Shown here: positions 9,166 to 18,254 of the stretch, in pieces | Layout: each line of letters starts with the position of its first letter | Numbering within the stretch: the stretch's first letter is position 1 | Source: Seohaeicola saemankumensis | GTDB lineage: Bacteria; Pseudomonadota; Alphaproteobacteria; Rhodobacterales; Rhodobacteraceae | DNA length: 64,000 nucleotides | Direction: 5' to 3' | Assembly (NCBI RefSeq): GCF_042678485.1 | Contig: NZ_JBHTKR010000005.1 | Location: 448,626-512,625 of the forward strand | Notes under the pieces: generated by a model | What the model was told of the DNA's origin: nothing | Seen by the model: the letters and a program-made list of their open reading frames with translations, nothing else | Databases searched by the model: none | Made by a program: the position numbers and the translations under genes

Positions 9166-10266
9166 TTAGGCCGCCCGGCGTTCTGCCAGGGTGATTGCCT
9201 CGTAGGCCCGCAGCACCGGATAGGCTGAAACAGCATGGTCCGGCAGGCGCGACCGCTCGGATCCGGCCAGAAGACTGGCCGCCAGCCGGGCGGGATTGCG
9301 CCGTATCCGCCCGATGAAAAGACTTTCAAGGGGCGCGCCCGCCGCAAGGATCGCCTCGTGTCCGGGCAGCAGAACCTGGCCATAGGTCGCCGTCGGGCCT
9401 GTCGCGCAGAAATGGGCGGCCGTGCGATTGACGAGGTGTCGCGCCGGGACCAGCACGAATTCCTGGTCAAACAGGTATTCAACATCGGACCCGCCGATCA
9501 CCAGCCGCTGTTCAGGCGACACGACGATATCCTGCTGCAAGCCGAAATAGGGTGCGCGCAACCGCACGGGGCGGAACATCCCGCGCGCGGGTACTGTGCG
9601 ACGCAGCACCTGCAGCACGGGCTGGGTATTGCCATCCGCCAGCCGCATGACATCGCCCCGCTTGATCGCACCCAATGGCTTGTAACCATAAGTCGTGCAC
9701 AGGGGCACACGCGCATCCAGGGTCGGCAAGGGACCCACGGGTTCGATCCGGGTCGAGACGGCGAAATACGTGACATCGGGATCCATGGACCGCATCGCAG
9801 GCGTCATCGTGACCGCATGCACATCGCCCAGCAACAGCGGCGGGGGATCGCGGAACTCGGTCAGGAACTGCCCGGGCGTGTTGAGCTTTTCAACCACAAG
9901 CCGCCCCCAGCGGGCCGGCGCATCCCAGGAATAGCTGATCCGCAATGTCTCATCGCCACCGACGGCATCATGCTTGACCACGCAGTGACACGCATCGCTT
10001 CCCTGGAACACCACCAAGGCGATACCGCCGCCGGGCAAGGCCCGCAGCGACAGGCCGCGCCGCCAGGGGTGGGTCTGATCCCATTCCAGCAGGGTCTGGG
10101 GCCGTCCGTCAGGTGCAAGACGCGCCTCCATCAGCAGCGTCCCCCGCATCAGAAGCGCCTGGGGGTCGTTGCGATGCAAGGCGGTTTCGGACTGGCCTGC
10201 ATCACAGCCAAGACCTGAAGAGGAAAACCGCGGATCCGCCGGGTCTGAAATCGCGATCCATGCCAT
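9166..10266 (-). CDS. Hint-like protein with degenerate active site
   Basis: A 366-residue protein with a lectin/LamG-like N-terminal half (RGTLLMEARL, about residues 20-185) and a Hint-type C-terminal half. Compared with the two intact Hint proteins in this window, the nucleophile region VPCFxAGT has become VPLCTTYG (Cys190 out of register) and the SPxHR block has become SPEQR, with Gln253 in place of the conserved histidine. The ATG at 10266 lies one base after the TGA of the upstream gene, so translation is probably coupled. Self-cleavage therefore seems unlikely, and it may be a partner or decoy of the upstream protein; this is inference. Confidence 0.75.
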   Translation of the reverse strand: MAWIAISDPADPRFSSSGLGCDAGQSETALHRNDPQALLMRGTLLMEARLAPDGRPQTLLEWDQTHPWRRGLSLRALPGGGIALVVFQGSDACHCVVKHDAVGGDETLRISYSWDAPARWGRLVVEKLNTPGQFLTEFRDPPPLLLGDVHAVTMTPAMRSMDPDVTYFAVSTRIEPVGPLPTLDARVPLCTTYGYKPLGAIKRGDVMRLADGNTQPVLQVLRRTVPARGMFRPVRLRAPYFGLQQDIVVSPEQRLVIGGSDVEYLFDQEFVLVPARHLVNRTAAHFCATGPTATYGQVLLPGHEAILAAGAPLESLFIGRIRRNPARLAASLLAGSERSRLPDHAVSAYPVLRAYEAITLAERRAA

Positions 10267-10267
10267 G

Positions 10268-11866
10268 TCAGGCCACCATTCTTTCGGTCTGCAGCAATCG
10301 GGCCTCGTAGCAGCGCAACATGCGGCGGGCAGCCGGGCCATAGCCCTGCCACGTCATCGGATCCAGGTCCGGCAAGATCGTCGTGATCTGGTCGATGACT
10401 TCAGCCTCGAATGACCGCACGATCTGCGGCCCCGGCAGGAAGCTTTCGGTCTCAAGACCTTCGGAAAAGACAACCTGGTGCCGGTCGAACAGGATATGGA
10501 CATAGTCGACCATGCCGCCTTCGATCCGTCGCACCGATCGATCATTGACCAGATCTTGCGCCGCAACCAGAACCTCGCGTTCGCCGAAAAGAACCTCGGC
10601 CAGACTGTCGCGGATCAGAATGCGATGCAGCGGCGACACCATCAGGGCGCGATGGTCGCCAAAGGTATTGGCCGCGATCAGGATAGGGGCATGACTGTCC
10701 AGGGCCTCGACCCGGCGCCGGCCGATCCAGCGCAGAGGCTGCGGGCCGTCGTCCTTGGTCAGCACCAGATCGCCCGGCATCAGGCTTTCGACGGGTACCT
10801 CGCCCTTCGTGGTCAAAACCATCGTGCCGGCCACGAAACAGGGCACGGAATCGACAATCACGAAACCGGTGTCGGTCTGTCCGGTACTGCTGGCCACCGT
10901 GTAGGTGAAATTCGCCACCTCGACATTGCCATCGCCGACAAGGGTCAGTGTCCCGTCGGCGTTCACCGTGATCTGCTGACCCGTCCCAAGGGTCAGGACA
11001 CTGCCCGCCACCACGGCCTGGCCATTGATATGGGTGATGGTCAGCACACCGCCCGTGGCATTCACGTCATTGTCAAGAACATCGATCACCACGGTGCCGT
11101 TGGGATAGATCTCGGCCATATCCGTTTGCGCGACCAGCACGGTCTGCACCGAATTTCCCGCGATCAGCACATTGGTGTCGTATTGCGAATCAAGCACATC
11201 CGCGATGCCGATACGGATCGAATTGACCTGACCGGGGTTGACCACCATCGTCAGGGTCATGGTGACGGTGAAGCCGTCCATCTCGGTGTTGTAGGGGCTG
11301 CCGACGTTCGAGATGAAAAGGTTCTGGTTGCTGCCCCCATTCAGGTTGTTGGGGTCGACATCGCCATCGCCCACCGCCAGTTCGACCTGCTGGCCGTTAA
11401 CCCAGACCCCGAAGAAATCCTGATAGGCGCCATTGGCGAACTCGGGATATTCATCCGAGGAAAAGACGAACTGCATCGTCATCAGGTTACCGGTGGGGAT
11501 GAAGTCCACATCCAGCCAGGCCGCGTCAAAGGTGCTGGTTCCGGCGGCCGCGTTGAACTGGGCATTGTTGTTGATGCCCGCTGTATCGGTACTGCGTGCG
11601 GTGCTCTGGTTGGCCTGGGTCGGGTTGGCATTGGTTCCCCCCGCCGCATTGGTGAAATCCGTCGCTCTGCCGGTCGACAGGATCACGCCTGTATCGCTTG
11701 GCGTGACAAAGGGCGATACGCTGTCGCCATTGCTGTAGATCCCTGAGGATCGCGCATCGCCAGTGTAGCTTGCGCTGACAACCGTGACGCCGTCGCCGAA
11801 GATCTCGTTCGCCATCTGCAAGGCAGAGGCATTCGTGTTCACAGGTAATTTGGATGCTGCAACCAT
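10268..11866 (-). CDS. Choice-of-anchor L / Hint-domain surface protein
   Basis: A 532-residue protein. Residues about 10-245 match the choice-of-anchor L domain (ANEIFGDGVTVVSASYTG, the FVFSSDEYPEF segment and Asn/Asp-rich loops), about 250-340 look like a cadherin/VCBS-like beta domain (VIDVLDNDVNATGG), and 341-532 is a Hint domain with intact VPCFVAGT (Cys343) and SPLHR (His414). This is typical of large secreted or surface proteins with calcium-binding loops; no N-terminal signal peptide is seen, so a non-Sec route is likely. AGGA lies nine bases before the ATG. It heads a two-gene unit with the degenerate Hint gene. Confidence 0.85.
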   Translation of the reverse strand: MVAASKLPVNTNASALQMANEIFGDGVTVVSASYTGDARSSGIYSNGDSVSPFVTPSDTGVILSTGRATDFTNAAGGTNANPTQANQSTARSTDTAGINNNAQFNAAAGTSTFDAAWLDVDFIPTGNLMTMQFVFSSDEYPEFANGAYQDFFGVWVNGQQVELAVGDGDVDPNNLNGGSNQNLFISNVGSPYNTEMDGFTVTMTLTMVVNPGQVNSIRIGIADVLDSQYDTNVLIAGNSVQTVLVAQTDMAEIYPNGTVVIDVLDNDVNATGGVLTITHINGQAVVAGSVLTLGTGQQITVNADGTLTLVGDGNVEVANFTYTVASSTGQTDTGFVIVDSVPCFVAGTMVLTTKGEVPVESLMPGDLVLTKDDGPQPLRWIGRRRVEALDSHAPILIAANTFGDHRALMVSPLHRILIRDSLAEVLFGEREVLVAAQDLVNDRSVRRIEGGMVDYVHILFDRHQVVFSEGLETESFLPGPQIVRSFEAEVIDQITTILPDLDPMTWQGYGPAARRMLRCYEARLLQTERMVA

Positions 11867-12192
11867 TTACGTCCTGCCCCACTTTGCCAGAGAACAGGAC
11901 AGCAACAGATCACACGGCCGCATTTCACGCGACACGTACCACGTGCCGGTCAGGACCGGCACCTTCGTTGATCGGGACCACGTTGGATCCTGCTGCTTGT
12001 GACCTGCCTCGGGTCTTATTGATTGAGGACGATCTAACACTTTCATCGCAGCACTGTTAACAACCTTGCAGCCACAGACCCGCTATCGCCATGAAATTGC
12101 GCCTTTTCTGACACATACATACAATCGGGGATGGTTTGCCGTTGCTGCAAAAGCAGTCTATCGATGGGCAACGCCACGAAAGGATGCCGCCC
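11867..12192. other. Divergent intergenic region, 326 bp
   Basis: This gap separates the start of the Hint gene (minus) from dapE (plus) and must hold both promoters. I find no convincing gene in it. Just upstream of dapE, at 12140-12173, nested inverted repeats (CGTTGC with GCAACG outside, CTGC-aaaa-GCAG inside) could form a leader hairpin. No recognised riboswitch or operator is apparent. Confidence 0.5.
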
Positions 12193-13362
12193 ATGGCCCA
12201 GACCCATAGCAACGCGCCCGCCGCGATCGACCCCGCCGACCTGACCGTGCAACTGATCCGCTGCCCCTCGGTCACGCCCGAAGAAGGTGGTGCGTTGGTG
12301 CTGTTGCAATCCCTGCTGGAAAGCGCGGGTTTTACCTGCACCCGCGTTGATCGCGGCGCAGTGTCGAACCTGTTTGCCCGGTGGGGCGCCAAGGGGCATC
12401 CACATACATTCGGCTTCAACGGTCATACGGATGTGGTGCCGCTGGGCGATGAAGCGTCCTGGACCGTGCCGCCCTTTGGTGGGGTCATCAAGGATGGTCA
12501 GATCTGGGGCCGGGGCGCCACCGACATGAAATCGGGCGTCGCGGCCTTTGCCGCCGCCGCGATTGATTTCGTGCGCCAGACACCGCCCGATGGCGCGGTG
12601 ATCCTGACCATCACCGGCGACGAGGAAGGTGACGCCGTGGACGGAACAACCGCGCTGCTGGACTGGATGCGCGACACAGGCGAAGCGATGAGCGTGTGCC
12701 TTGTGGGCGAACCCACCTGCCCCGAGCGCATGGGCGAGATGATCAAGATCGGGCGGCGCGGATCGCTGACCGCGTTCTTCACCGTGACCGGCGTGCAGGG
12801 CCATTCCGCCTATCCGCACCGCGCCAAGAACCCCTTGCCCGCCATGGCGCGCCTGATGGACAGGCTGTCCAGCCACGAACTGGACAAGGGCAATGATCAT
12901 TTCGATCCCTCGACCCTTGCCGTGGTGACCATCGACACCGGGAACCCCGCGACCAATGTGATCCCCGCCCAATGCCGCGCCAGCGTCAATATCCGCTTCA
13001 ATGACATCCATTCCGGCGCCAGCCTGACCGACTGGCTGCGCGCCGAGGCTGACAAGGTGGCCGCCGAATTCGACGTGCAGGTGGCGATGACCGTCAAGAT
13101 TTCCGGCGAAAGCTTCCTGACACCGCCCGGCGATCTGTCGGACATGGTCAGCGCGGCGGTTCAGGCGGAAACCAACATCGTGCCGGTGCTGTCCACTTCG
13201 GGGGGCACCTCGGACGCGCGCTTTGTCAAGGATCACTGCCCGGTGGTGGAATTCGGACTGGTGGGACGCACCATGCATCAGGTCGATGAACGGGTCGAGA
13301 TTGCCCATATCCACCAGCTCAAGGCGATCTATTCCCGTATCCTGCACAGCTATTTCCGCTGA
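12193..13362 (+). CDS. dapE: Succinyl-diaminopimelate desuccinylase DapE
   Basis: A 389-residue M20-family zinc hydrolase that cleaves N-succinyl-LL-diaminopimelate to LL-diaminopimelate and succinate. The metal ligand motifs are visible: GHTDVVP near residue 75, GATDMKSG near 107, and the catalytic pair in TGDEEGDA, with a further ligand in VGEPT. The ATG at 12193 is preferred over the one nine bases upstream because AAAGGA then lies at a proper distance. It works in the same pathway as dapD and dapB but is transcribed on its own; rnr follows 89 bp downstream. Confidence 0.95.
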   Translation: MAQTHSNAPAAIDPADLTVQLIRCPSVTPEEGGALVLLQSLLESAGFTCTRVDRGAVSNLFARWGAKGHPHTFGFNGHTDVVPLGDEASWTVPPFGGVIKDGQIWGRGATDMKSGVAAFAAAAIDFVRQTPPDGAVILTITGDEEGDAVDGTTALLDWMRDTGEAMSVCLVGEPTCPERMGEMIKIGRRGSLTAFFTVTGVQGHSAYPHRAKNPLPAMARLMDRLSSHELDKGNDHFDPSTLAVVTIDTGNPATNVIPAQCRASVNIRFNDIHSGASLTDWLRAEADKVAAEFDVQVAMTVKISGESFLTPPGDLSDMVSAAVQAETNIVPVLSTSGGTSDARFVKDHCPVVEFGLVGRTMHQVDERVEIAHIHQLKAIYSRILHSYFR

Positions 13363-13451
13363 TCCGGGTCTGCGGTGATTTCAGGGGGCCGCATGTAGGG
13401 AAGAAGGCGATTCCCCATGACGGCCCCGCGCACCTGTGATAACCGGACAAA

Positions 13452-15704
13452 ATGAGCCAGCTTCCCACCAAGGCCGAGATCCTGAACTGGATCGCGGACC
13501 ACCCGACCCTCACCGCCAAACGCGACATTGCCAAGGCTTTCGGCATCAAAGGTGCTGCGCGGATCGACCTCAAGCGCCTGCTGAAGGAGCTGGAGGACGA
13601 AGGTCATCTGGCCAAGCGCAAAAAGACCTATCGCGACCCCGATCGCCTGCCCCCTGTCAGCATCGTGCAGGTCGGCCCGCCCAATGCGGAAGGCGACATG
13701 ACGGCCCGCCCGCTGGAATGGACCGGCGAAGGACCCGAACCGCGCATCCTGATGATCGCGCGCGCCACGGACCCGGCCCTGGGTGAAGGCGACCGCATTC
13801 TGGCGCGCCTGACCGAAGTACGCGGGCAGACATATCATTACGAAGGCCGACTGATCCGCCGTGTCGGCACCAATCCGGCAAGAGTGCTGGGCGTGTTCCG
13901 CAAGACCTCGGAAGGGGGGCGGATTCTGCCCATCGACAAGGGTGACGGCAAGGAATGGCTGGTGCCCGAAGGCGCCACCGGCGGCGCCAAGGACGGCGAG
14001 CTTGTCGAGGCAGAGCAGGCCGGCCCCAAGGCCCGCATGGGCCTGCCGCGCGCCCGTGTGATCAACCGGCTGGGTGATCCGTCAGCGCCCAAGGCCGTAT
14101 CGCTGATCGCCATCCACCAGCACGGCATCCCCGACGACTTCCCCGACGAGGTGATCGCCGAGGCGGACAGCATGAAGCCTGCGGGCCTGAACGGGCGCGA
14201 GGACATGCGCGACATGCCCCTGATCACGATTGATCCCTGGGATGCACGCGACCATGACGATGCCTGCTGGGCCCATGCCGATGACGATCCCGCCAACGCG
14301 GGCGGCCATGTGATCTGGGTCGCCATCGCCGATGTGGCGCATTACGTGCACCCCGGATCGGCGCTGGACATCGAAGCCCGAAAGCGGGGCAATTCAAGCT
14401 ATTTCCCGGACCGTGTCGTGCCGATGCTGCCGGACCGTCTGTCAGGCGATCTGTGTTCGCTGCACGAGGGCGTGCCGCGCGCCTGTATCGCCGTGCGGAT
14501 GCAGATAGACGCCGAGGGGCAGAAGATCGGGCACCGCTTCGTGCGCGGGCTGATGCGCTCTGTCGCCTCGCTCAACTACCGCGAGGTTCAGGAGGCCCGT
14601 GACGGCACCCCGAACGACAAATGCGCGCCCCTGATGGATCTGGTGATCACCCCGCTCTATGGCGCCTATGACGCGCTGGTGAAGGCGCGCGCGCGCCGGC
14701 AGCCGCTGGATCTGGACCTGCCCGAACGCAAGGTGATCCTGTCGGATGAGGGCAAGGTCACATCCGTCAACTTCGCCGACCGGCTGGACGCGCACAAGCT
14801 GATCGAGGAATTCATGGTGCTGGCCAATGTCGCCGCAGCCGAAACCCTGATCGCGCGCCGCTCGCCCCTGCTGTTCCGCGTGCACGAGGAACCCAGCCCC
14901 GAAAAGCTGGAAAGCCTGCGCGACACGGCCGAAGCCGCAGGGCTGGTGCTGGCCAAGGGGCAGGTTCTGAAAACCGCGCATCTGAACGCGCTTCTGGCCC
15001 AGGCCGAAGGCACGGATCATGACGAGCTGATCAATATCTCGACCCTGCGCGCCATGACGCAGGCCTATTACAGCCCGTCGAACTTCGGCCATTTCGGACT
15101 GGCGCTTCAGGCTTACGCGCATTTCACCTCGCCGATCCGGCGCTATTCGGATCTTGTGGTGCACCGGGCGCTGATCTCGGCCCACAAATGGGGCGATGAC
15201 GGCCTGAGCCATCACGAGATCGACCGGCTGGAGGCGACCGCCCAGCATATCAGCGAGACCGAGCGGCGGTCGATGATGGCCGAGCGGGACACGAATGACC
15301 GCTATCTGGCGGCCTTCCTGTCCGACCGCCTGGGTGCGGAATTCAGCGGGCGCATCAGTGGCATCGCCAAGTTCGGGGCCTTCGTGAAACTGGATGAAAC
15401 CGGCGCGGACGGACTGATCCCGATCCGGTCCCTGGGCAGCGAATATTTCCACTTTGACCGCGACAGGGGCACGCTGATGGGCGCGCAGACCGGCCTGACC
15501 ATCGGACTGGGCCAGCGCGTGCGCGTCAAGCTGACCGAAGCCGCCCCCGTCACGGGCGGCATCGCGCTGGAACTGATCAGCATCGAGGGCCGTGACATGC
15601 CAAAGGGTCCGCCCGCCTCGCGCGGCAAACCGCCCAAGCGCGCCCTGGGCAAGGCAAAACACAAGGCAGACAAGCTGAAACGCAAGGCCAAACGCAGCCG
15701 TTGA
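13452..15704 (+). CDS. rnr: Ribonuclease R
   Basis: A 750-residue 3'-5' exoribonuclease of the RNase II/R family that degrades structured RNA. The order is an N-terminal winged-helix region, cold-shock-like domains, the RNB catalytic domain beginning ITIDPWDARDHDDACW with its clustered acidic metal ligands, an S1 domain (about 640-715; SGIAKFGAFVKLDETGADGLIP), and a basic lysine/arginine-rich tail (KAKHKADKLKRKAKRSR) typical of RNase R. The ribosome site before the ATG at 13452 is weak (CCGGACA). It stands between dapE and the MltB-like gene on the same strand. Confidence 0.95.
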   Translation: MSQLPTKAEILNWIADHPTLTAKRDIAKAFGIKGAARIDLKRLLKELEDEGHLAKRKKTYRDPDRLPPVSIVQVGPPNAEGDMTARPLEWTGEGPEPRILMIARATDPALGEGDRILARLTEVRGQTYHYEGRLIRRVGTNPARVLGVFRKTSEGGRILPIDKGDGKEWLVPEGATGGAKDGELVEAEQAGPKARMGLPRARVINRLGDPSAPKAVSLIAIHQHGIPDDFPDEVIAEADSMKPAGLNGREDMRDMPLITIDPWDARDHDDACWAHADDDPANAGGHVIWVAIADVAHYVHPGSALDIEARKRGNSSYFPDRVVPMLPDRLSGDLCSLHEGVPRACIAVRMQIDAEGQKIGHRFVRGLMRSVASLNYREVQEARDGTPNDKCAPLMDLVITPLYGAYDALVKARARRQPLDLDLPERKVILSDEGKVTSVNFADRLDAHKLIEEFMVLANVAAAETLIARRSPLLFRVHEEPSPEKLESLRDTAEAAGLVLAKGQVLKTAHLNALLAQAEGTDHDELINISTLRAMTQAYYSPSNFGHFGLALQAYAHFTSPIRRYSDLVVHRALISAHKWGDDGLSHHEIDRLEATAQHISETERRSMMAERDTNDRYLAAFLSDRLGAEFSGRISGIAKFGAFVKLDETGADGLIPIRSLGSEYFHFDRDRGTLMGAQTGLTIGLGQRVRVKLTEAAPVTGGIALELISIEGRDMPKGPPASRGKPPKRALGKAKHKADKLKRKAKRSR

Positions 15705-15820
15705 TCCGGCCATCGGCGAAACCTTGCAGCAGGCGTGACGTGCCCTACAGAACGCTTTTGTAATCGCAGGCGCTGCGCTACCATGTGGACAAAAGACCAA
15801 GCACAAGCGGGGCCGAGCAT

Positions 15821-17110
15821 ATGAGCATGAAATTCCTTATTCCACTGTCAGGCGTGATCCTGATGACAAATGCCGCCTGCGCGGGTCCGGTCGAGCGATC
15901 CTTGCGCCCCGAGGCGCGGCCTGCCGCCCTGTCTTCGGTCCAGCAGACCTCTGGCACCTCGACGCGCCAGGAGGTGCCGGCCGCAACGCGCGCGGCCTTC
16001 AATCGCTGGATCGACGGGTTCCGCGGGCGGGCCCAGGCCCAGGGCATCAGGGCCGATGTGCTGAACCGCGCCTTTGCCGGTATCAGCTACAATCCGCTGG
16101 TCATTGAACGCGACCGCAATCAGGCTGAATTCACCCGTCAGATCTGGGACTACCTGGACAGCGCCGCCTCGCCCGTACGTGTGGCAAACGGGCAAGCCGC
16201 GTTGCAGAAGCATCGCCGCACCTTGCAGGCGATCGAAGACCGCTTCGGTGTGGAGAAGGAAGTCGTGACAGCCGTCTGGGGCCTGGAAAGCGCCTATGGC
16301 GAGCGTCGCGGCACGATGGATATCGTGGAATCTCTGGCGACGCTTGCCCATGACGGGCGGCGCGGCCCCTTCTTCGAGGCGCAGCTGATCGCAGCCTTGC
16401 AGATCATCCAGGCCGGCGACGTCGATCCGCGAAGCATGACCGGCAGTTGGGCAGGGGCGATGGGTCATACCCAGTTCATCCCGACATCCTACCTGGCTTA
16501 TGCGGTGGATTTCACCGGCGATGGCAAGCGTGACATCTGGTCGGATGATCCCACCGATGCGCTGGCCTCGACCGCGGCCTATCTCAAGCGGTTCGGCTGG
16601 ACCAAGGGCCAGCCCTGGGGCGTCGAAGTGCGCCTGCCACGCGGCTTCAACGCGGGCCTGGCCAAGCGGGACATCAAGCGCGCGCCATCCGATTGGGCCG
16701 CGATCGGCGTGACCGACATGAACGGGCGCGCCGTGCCCAATCATGGTGCGGCCGCTATCCTTCTACCCGCGGGCGCATCGGGCGCGGCCTTCATGATCTT
16801 CGACAATTTCGCGGTGATCGAACGCTACAATCAGGCGGATGCCTATGTGATCGGGGTTGGTCACCTGTCGGACCGAATCAAGGGCGGCCCCGAGATCCAG
16901 ACCCCCTGGCCGCGCGGCTACAAGCCTCTGTCCTTCGACGAACGGATGGAGATGCAGCAGCGCCTCCAGGCCCGCGGCTTCGGGATCGAGAAGATCGACG
17001 GTATCATCGGCCCCAACACGACCGAAGCCATTCGCGCTTTTCAGATGTCGGCGGGCGTCACGCCCGATGGTTTCCCCAGCCAGGACCTGTTGGCCCTGCT
17101 CAAGCGGTAG
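15821..17110 (+). CDS. Lytic murein transglycosylase, MltB/SLT_2 type with peptidoglycan-binding domain
   Basis: A 429-residue exported enzyme predicted to cleave the MurNAc-GlcNAc glycan bond of peptidoglycan. A short signal sequence (MKFLIPLSGVILMTNAACAGP) could be cut by signal peptidase I or, less clearly, lipidated at the Cys. The SLT_2 domain shows the catalytic glutamate in AVWGLESAYGERRG and the MGHTQFIPTSYL motif. A C-terminal PG_binding_1 domain (about 365-429; MQQRLQARGFGIEKIDGIIGP) should hold it on the wall. ATG 15821 is chosen over an ATG 36 bases upstream because it begins directly before the signal core. A hairpin and intergenic element follow. Confidence 0.9.
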   Translation: MSMKFLIPLSGVILMTNAACAGPVERSLRPEARPAALSSVQQTSGTSTRQEVPAATRAAFNRWIDGFRGRAQAQGIRADVLNRAFAGISYNPLVIERDRNQAEFTRQIWDYLDSAASPVRVANGQAALQKHRRTLQAIEDRFGVEKEVVTAVWGLESAYGERRGTMDIVESLATLAHDGRRGPFFEAQLIAALQIIQAGDVDPRSMTGSWAGAMGHTQFIPTSYLAYAVDFTGDGKRDIWSDDPTDALASTAAYLKRFGWTKGQPWGVEVRLPRGFNAGLAKRDIKRAPSDWAAIGVTDMNGRAVPNHGAAAILLPAGASGAAFMIFDNFAVIERYNQADAYVIGVGHLSDRIKGGPEIQTPWPRGYKPLSFDERMEMQQRLQARGFGIEKIDGIIGPNTTEAIRAFQMSAGVTPDGFPSQDLLALLKR

Positions 17111-17126
17111 CCGCCGCGACGGATCA

Positions 17127-17149
17127 GGGGCGGCGGTCCTGGCCGCCCC
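17127..17149 (+). terminator. Hairpin after the MltB-like gene
   Basis: An 8-bp perfect stem (GGGGCGGC with GCCGCCCC, 7-nt loop) lies 17 bp after the stop codon and is followed by an A/T-richer 22-bp intergenic element rather than a plain U-tract. It is probably a terminator, but the lack of a T-run leaves some doubt. Confidence 0.55.
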
Positions 17150-17157
17150 ATTGAGAT

Positions 17158-17179
17158 GAGTATTTCTGGAAAGATGAAG
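17158..17179 (+). repeat. 22-bp intergenic element, copy A (GAGTATTT subtype)
   Basis: Reads GAGTATTT-CT-GGAAAGATG-AAG. It is one of seven related 22-bp elements found only between genes in this window. Here it follows a GC hairpin behind the MltB-like gene, in the same orientation as that gene. Confidence 0.75.
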
Positions 17180-17234
17180 CCGGCACAGCCATAATCCTTG
17201 CAGAACCGGGTGCTGGCGGGTGTAGCATGGGCCC

Positions 17235-18254
17235 ATGCCGCGCAAGAACCCTTACCGCCCCTTCATCCCGGACCCGGCGCAGATGGCGCTGGCGCCGGCT
17301 GTATCGGGCAATGCCATCAACGGGCTTGGCGAGGATGCGCCGCGGCCCGCGCGCGTGGTCTACTGGGCGCCGGATCCTGACACGATACCCCATGGCGCAA
17401 TGCAGCGCTGGTTCTATACCGTCGATCCGGGCGCGGCCCCGATCGTGGCGGCGCGGGCCGCGCGGCAGGTGATCCTGAACGCACCGCTGGCTGATCTGGC
17501 GCCTGAGCCGGTGGAGCGTGCCCCCGAGACCTGGACTGCCCTCCTGGAACGGTTCGTCGAAGACGGATTTTGCGAGAAAACCGGCGTGGCCGTGATGGAC
17601 CCGGCTTGGGTCTATGAGGGGCAGGACATTGCACAATCGCGGGTGATCGTGCTGGGCGTTCAGCATGATTTCGACGCGATCAGCGCCGCACCCGAGGCCC
17701 TGGCGGGGGGCGAGGTGATCCGCCAATACGGCCGCGCGGCGGGCGCGGCCAAGGCCGTGGCCAGCTGGCTGCGCCAGCAAGGATGGGCGGCGGAGCCTGT
17801 GACCGGCCCGATGGCGGGCAAGCTGTTGCTGATCCCGCCCGCGCTGGCCTGTGGCTTTGGCGAACTGGGCAAGCACGGGTCGATCATCGACGCCGAAATG
17901 GGATCGTCCTTTCGCCTTGCGGCGGTGCTGACGGATGCGCCCTTTGCCCCGACCCCGCCCCAAACCCACGGGGTCGACGCATTCTGCACCAGTTGCCGCA
18001 TCTGCGAGGATGCCTGCCCGCCCATGGCGATTGCCCCCGAGAAGCAGACCGTGCGCGGCGTGGAAAAGTGGTACGTGGATTTCGACCGCTGCCTGCCCTT
18101 TTTCAACCAGACCAACGGTTGCGCGATCTGCATCGCCGTCTGCCCCTGGTCGCGCCCCGGTGTCGGCCTTAACCTGGCGGCAAAGCTGGCCCGGCGCGCG
18201 GCGCGGGTGCAGGGGTCAGCAACGGACGCAGCAACGCCAGCGGATGCGCCCTGA
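17235..18254 (+). CDS. Reductive-dehalogenase/QueG-like protein with two Fe-S motifs
   Basis: A 339-residue protein of the superfamily that includes reductive dehalogenases and epoxyqueuosine reductase. Near the C-terminus are two cluster motifs: CTSCRICEDACP (CxxCxxCxxxCP) and CAICIAVCPW. The stretch before them (CGFGELGKHGSIID, then SSFRLAAVLTD) and VDFDRCLPFF between them match reductive dehalogenases better than QueG as far as I can judge by eye. There is no twin-arginine signal, so it is probably cytosolic; the known cytosolic enzymes are much longer. The substrate is unknown. The gene overlaps the end of dnaE2 on the other strand by 86 bp. ATG 17235 lacks a strong ribosome site. Confidence 0.7.
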   Translation: MPRKNPYRPFIPDPAQMALAPAVSGNAINGLGEDAPRPARVVYWAPDPDTIPHGAMQRWFYTVDPGAAPIVAARAARQVILNAPLADLAPEPVERAPETWTALLERFVEDGFCEKTGVAVMDPAWVYEGQDIAQSRVIVLGVQHDFDAISAAPEALAGGEVIRQYGRAAGAAKAVASWLRQQGWAAEPVTGPMAGKLLLIPPALACGFGELGKHGSIIDAEMGSSFRLAAVLTDAPFAPTPPQTHGVDAFCTSCRICEDACPPMAIAPEKQTVRGVEKWYVDFDRCLPFFNQTNGCAICIAVCPWSRPGVGLNLAAKLARRAARVQGSATDAATPADAP

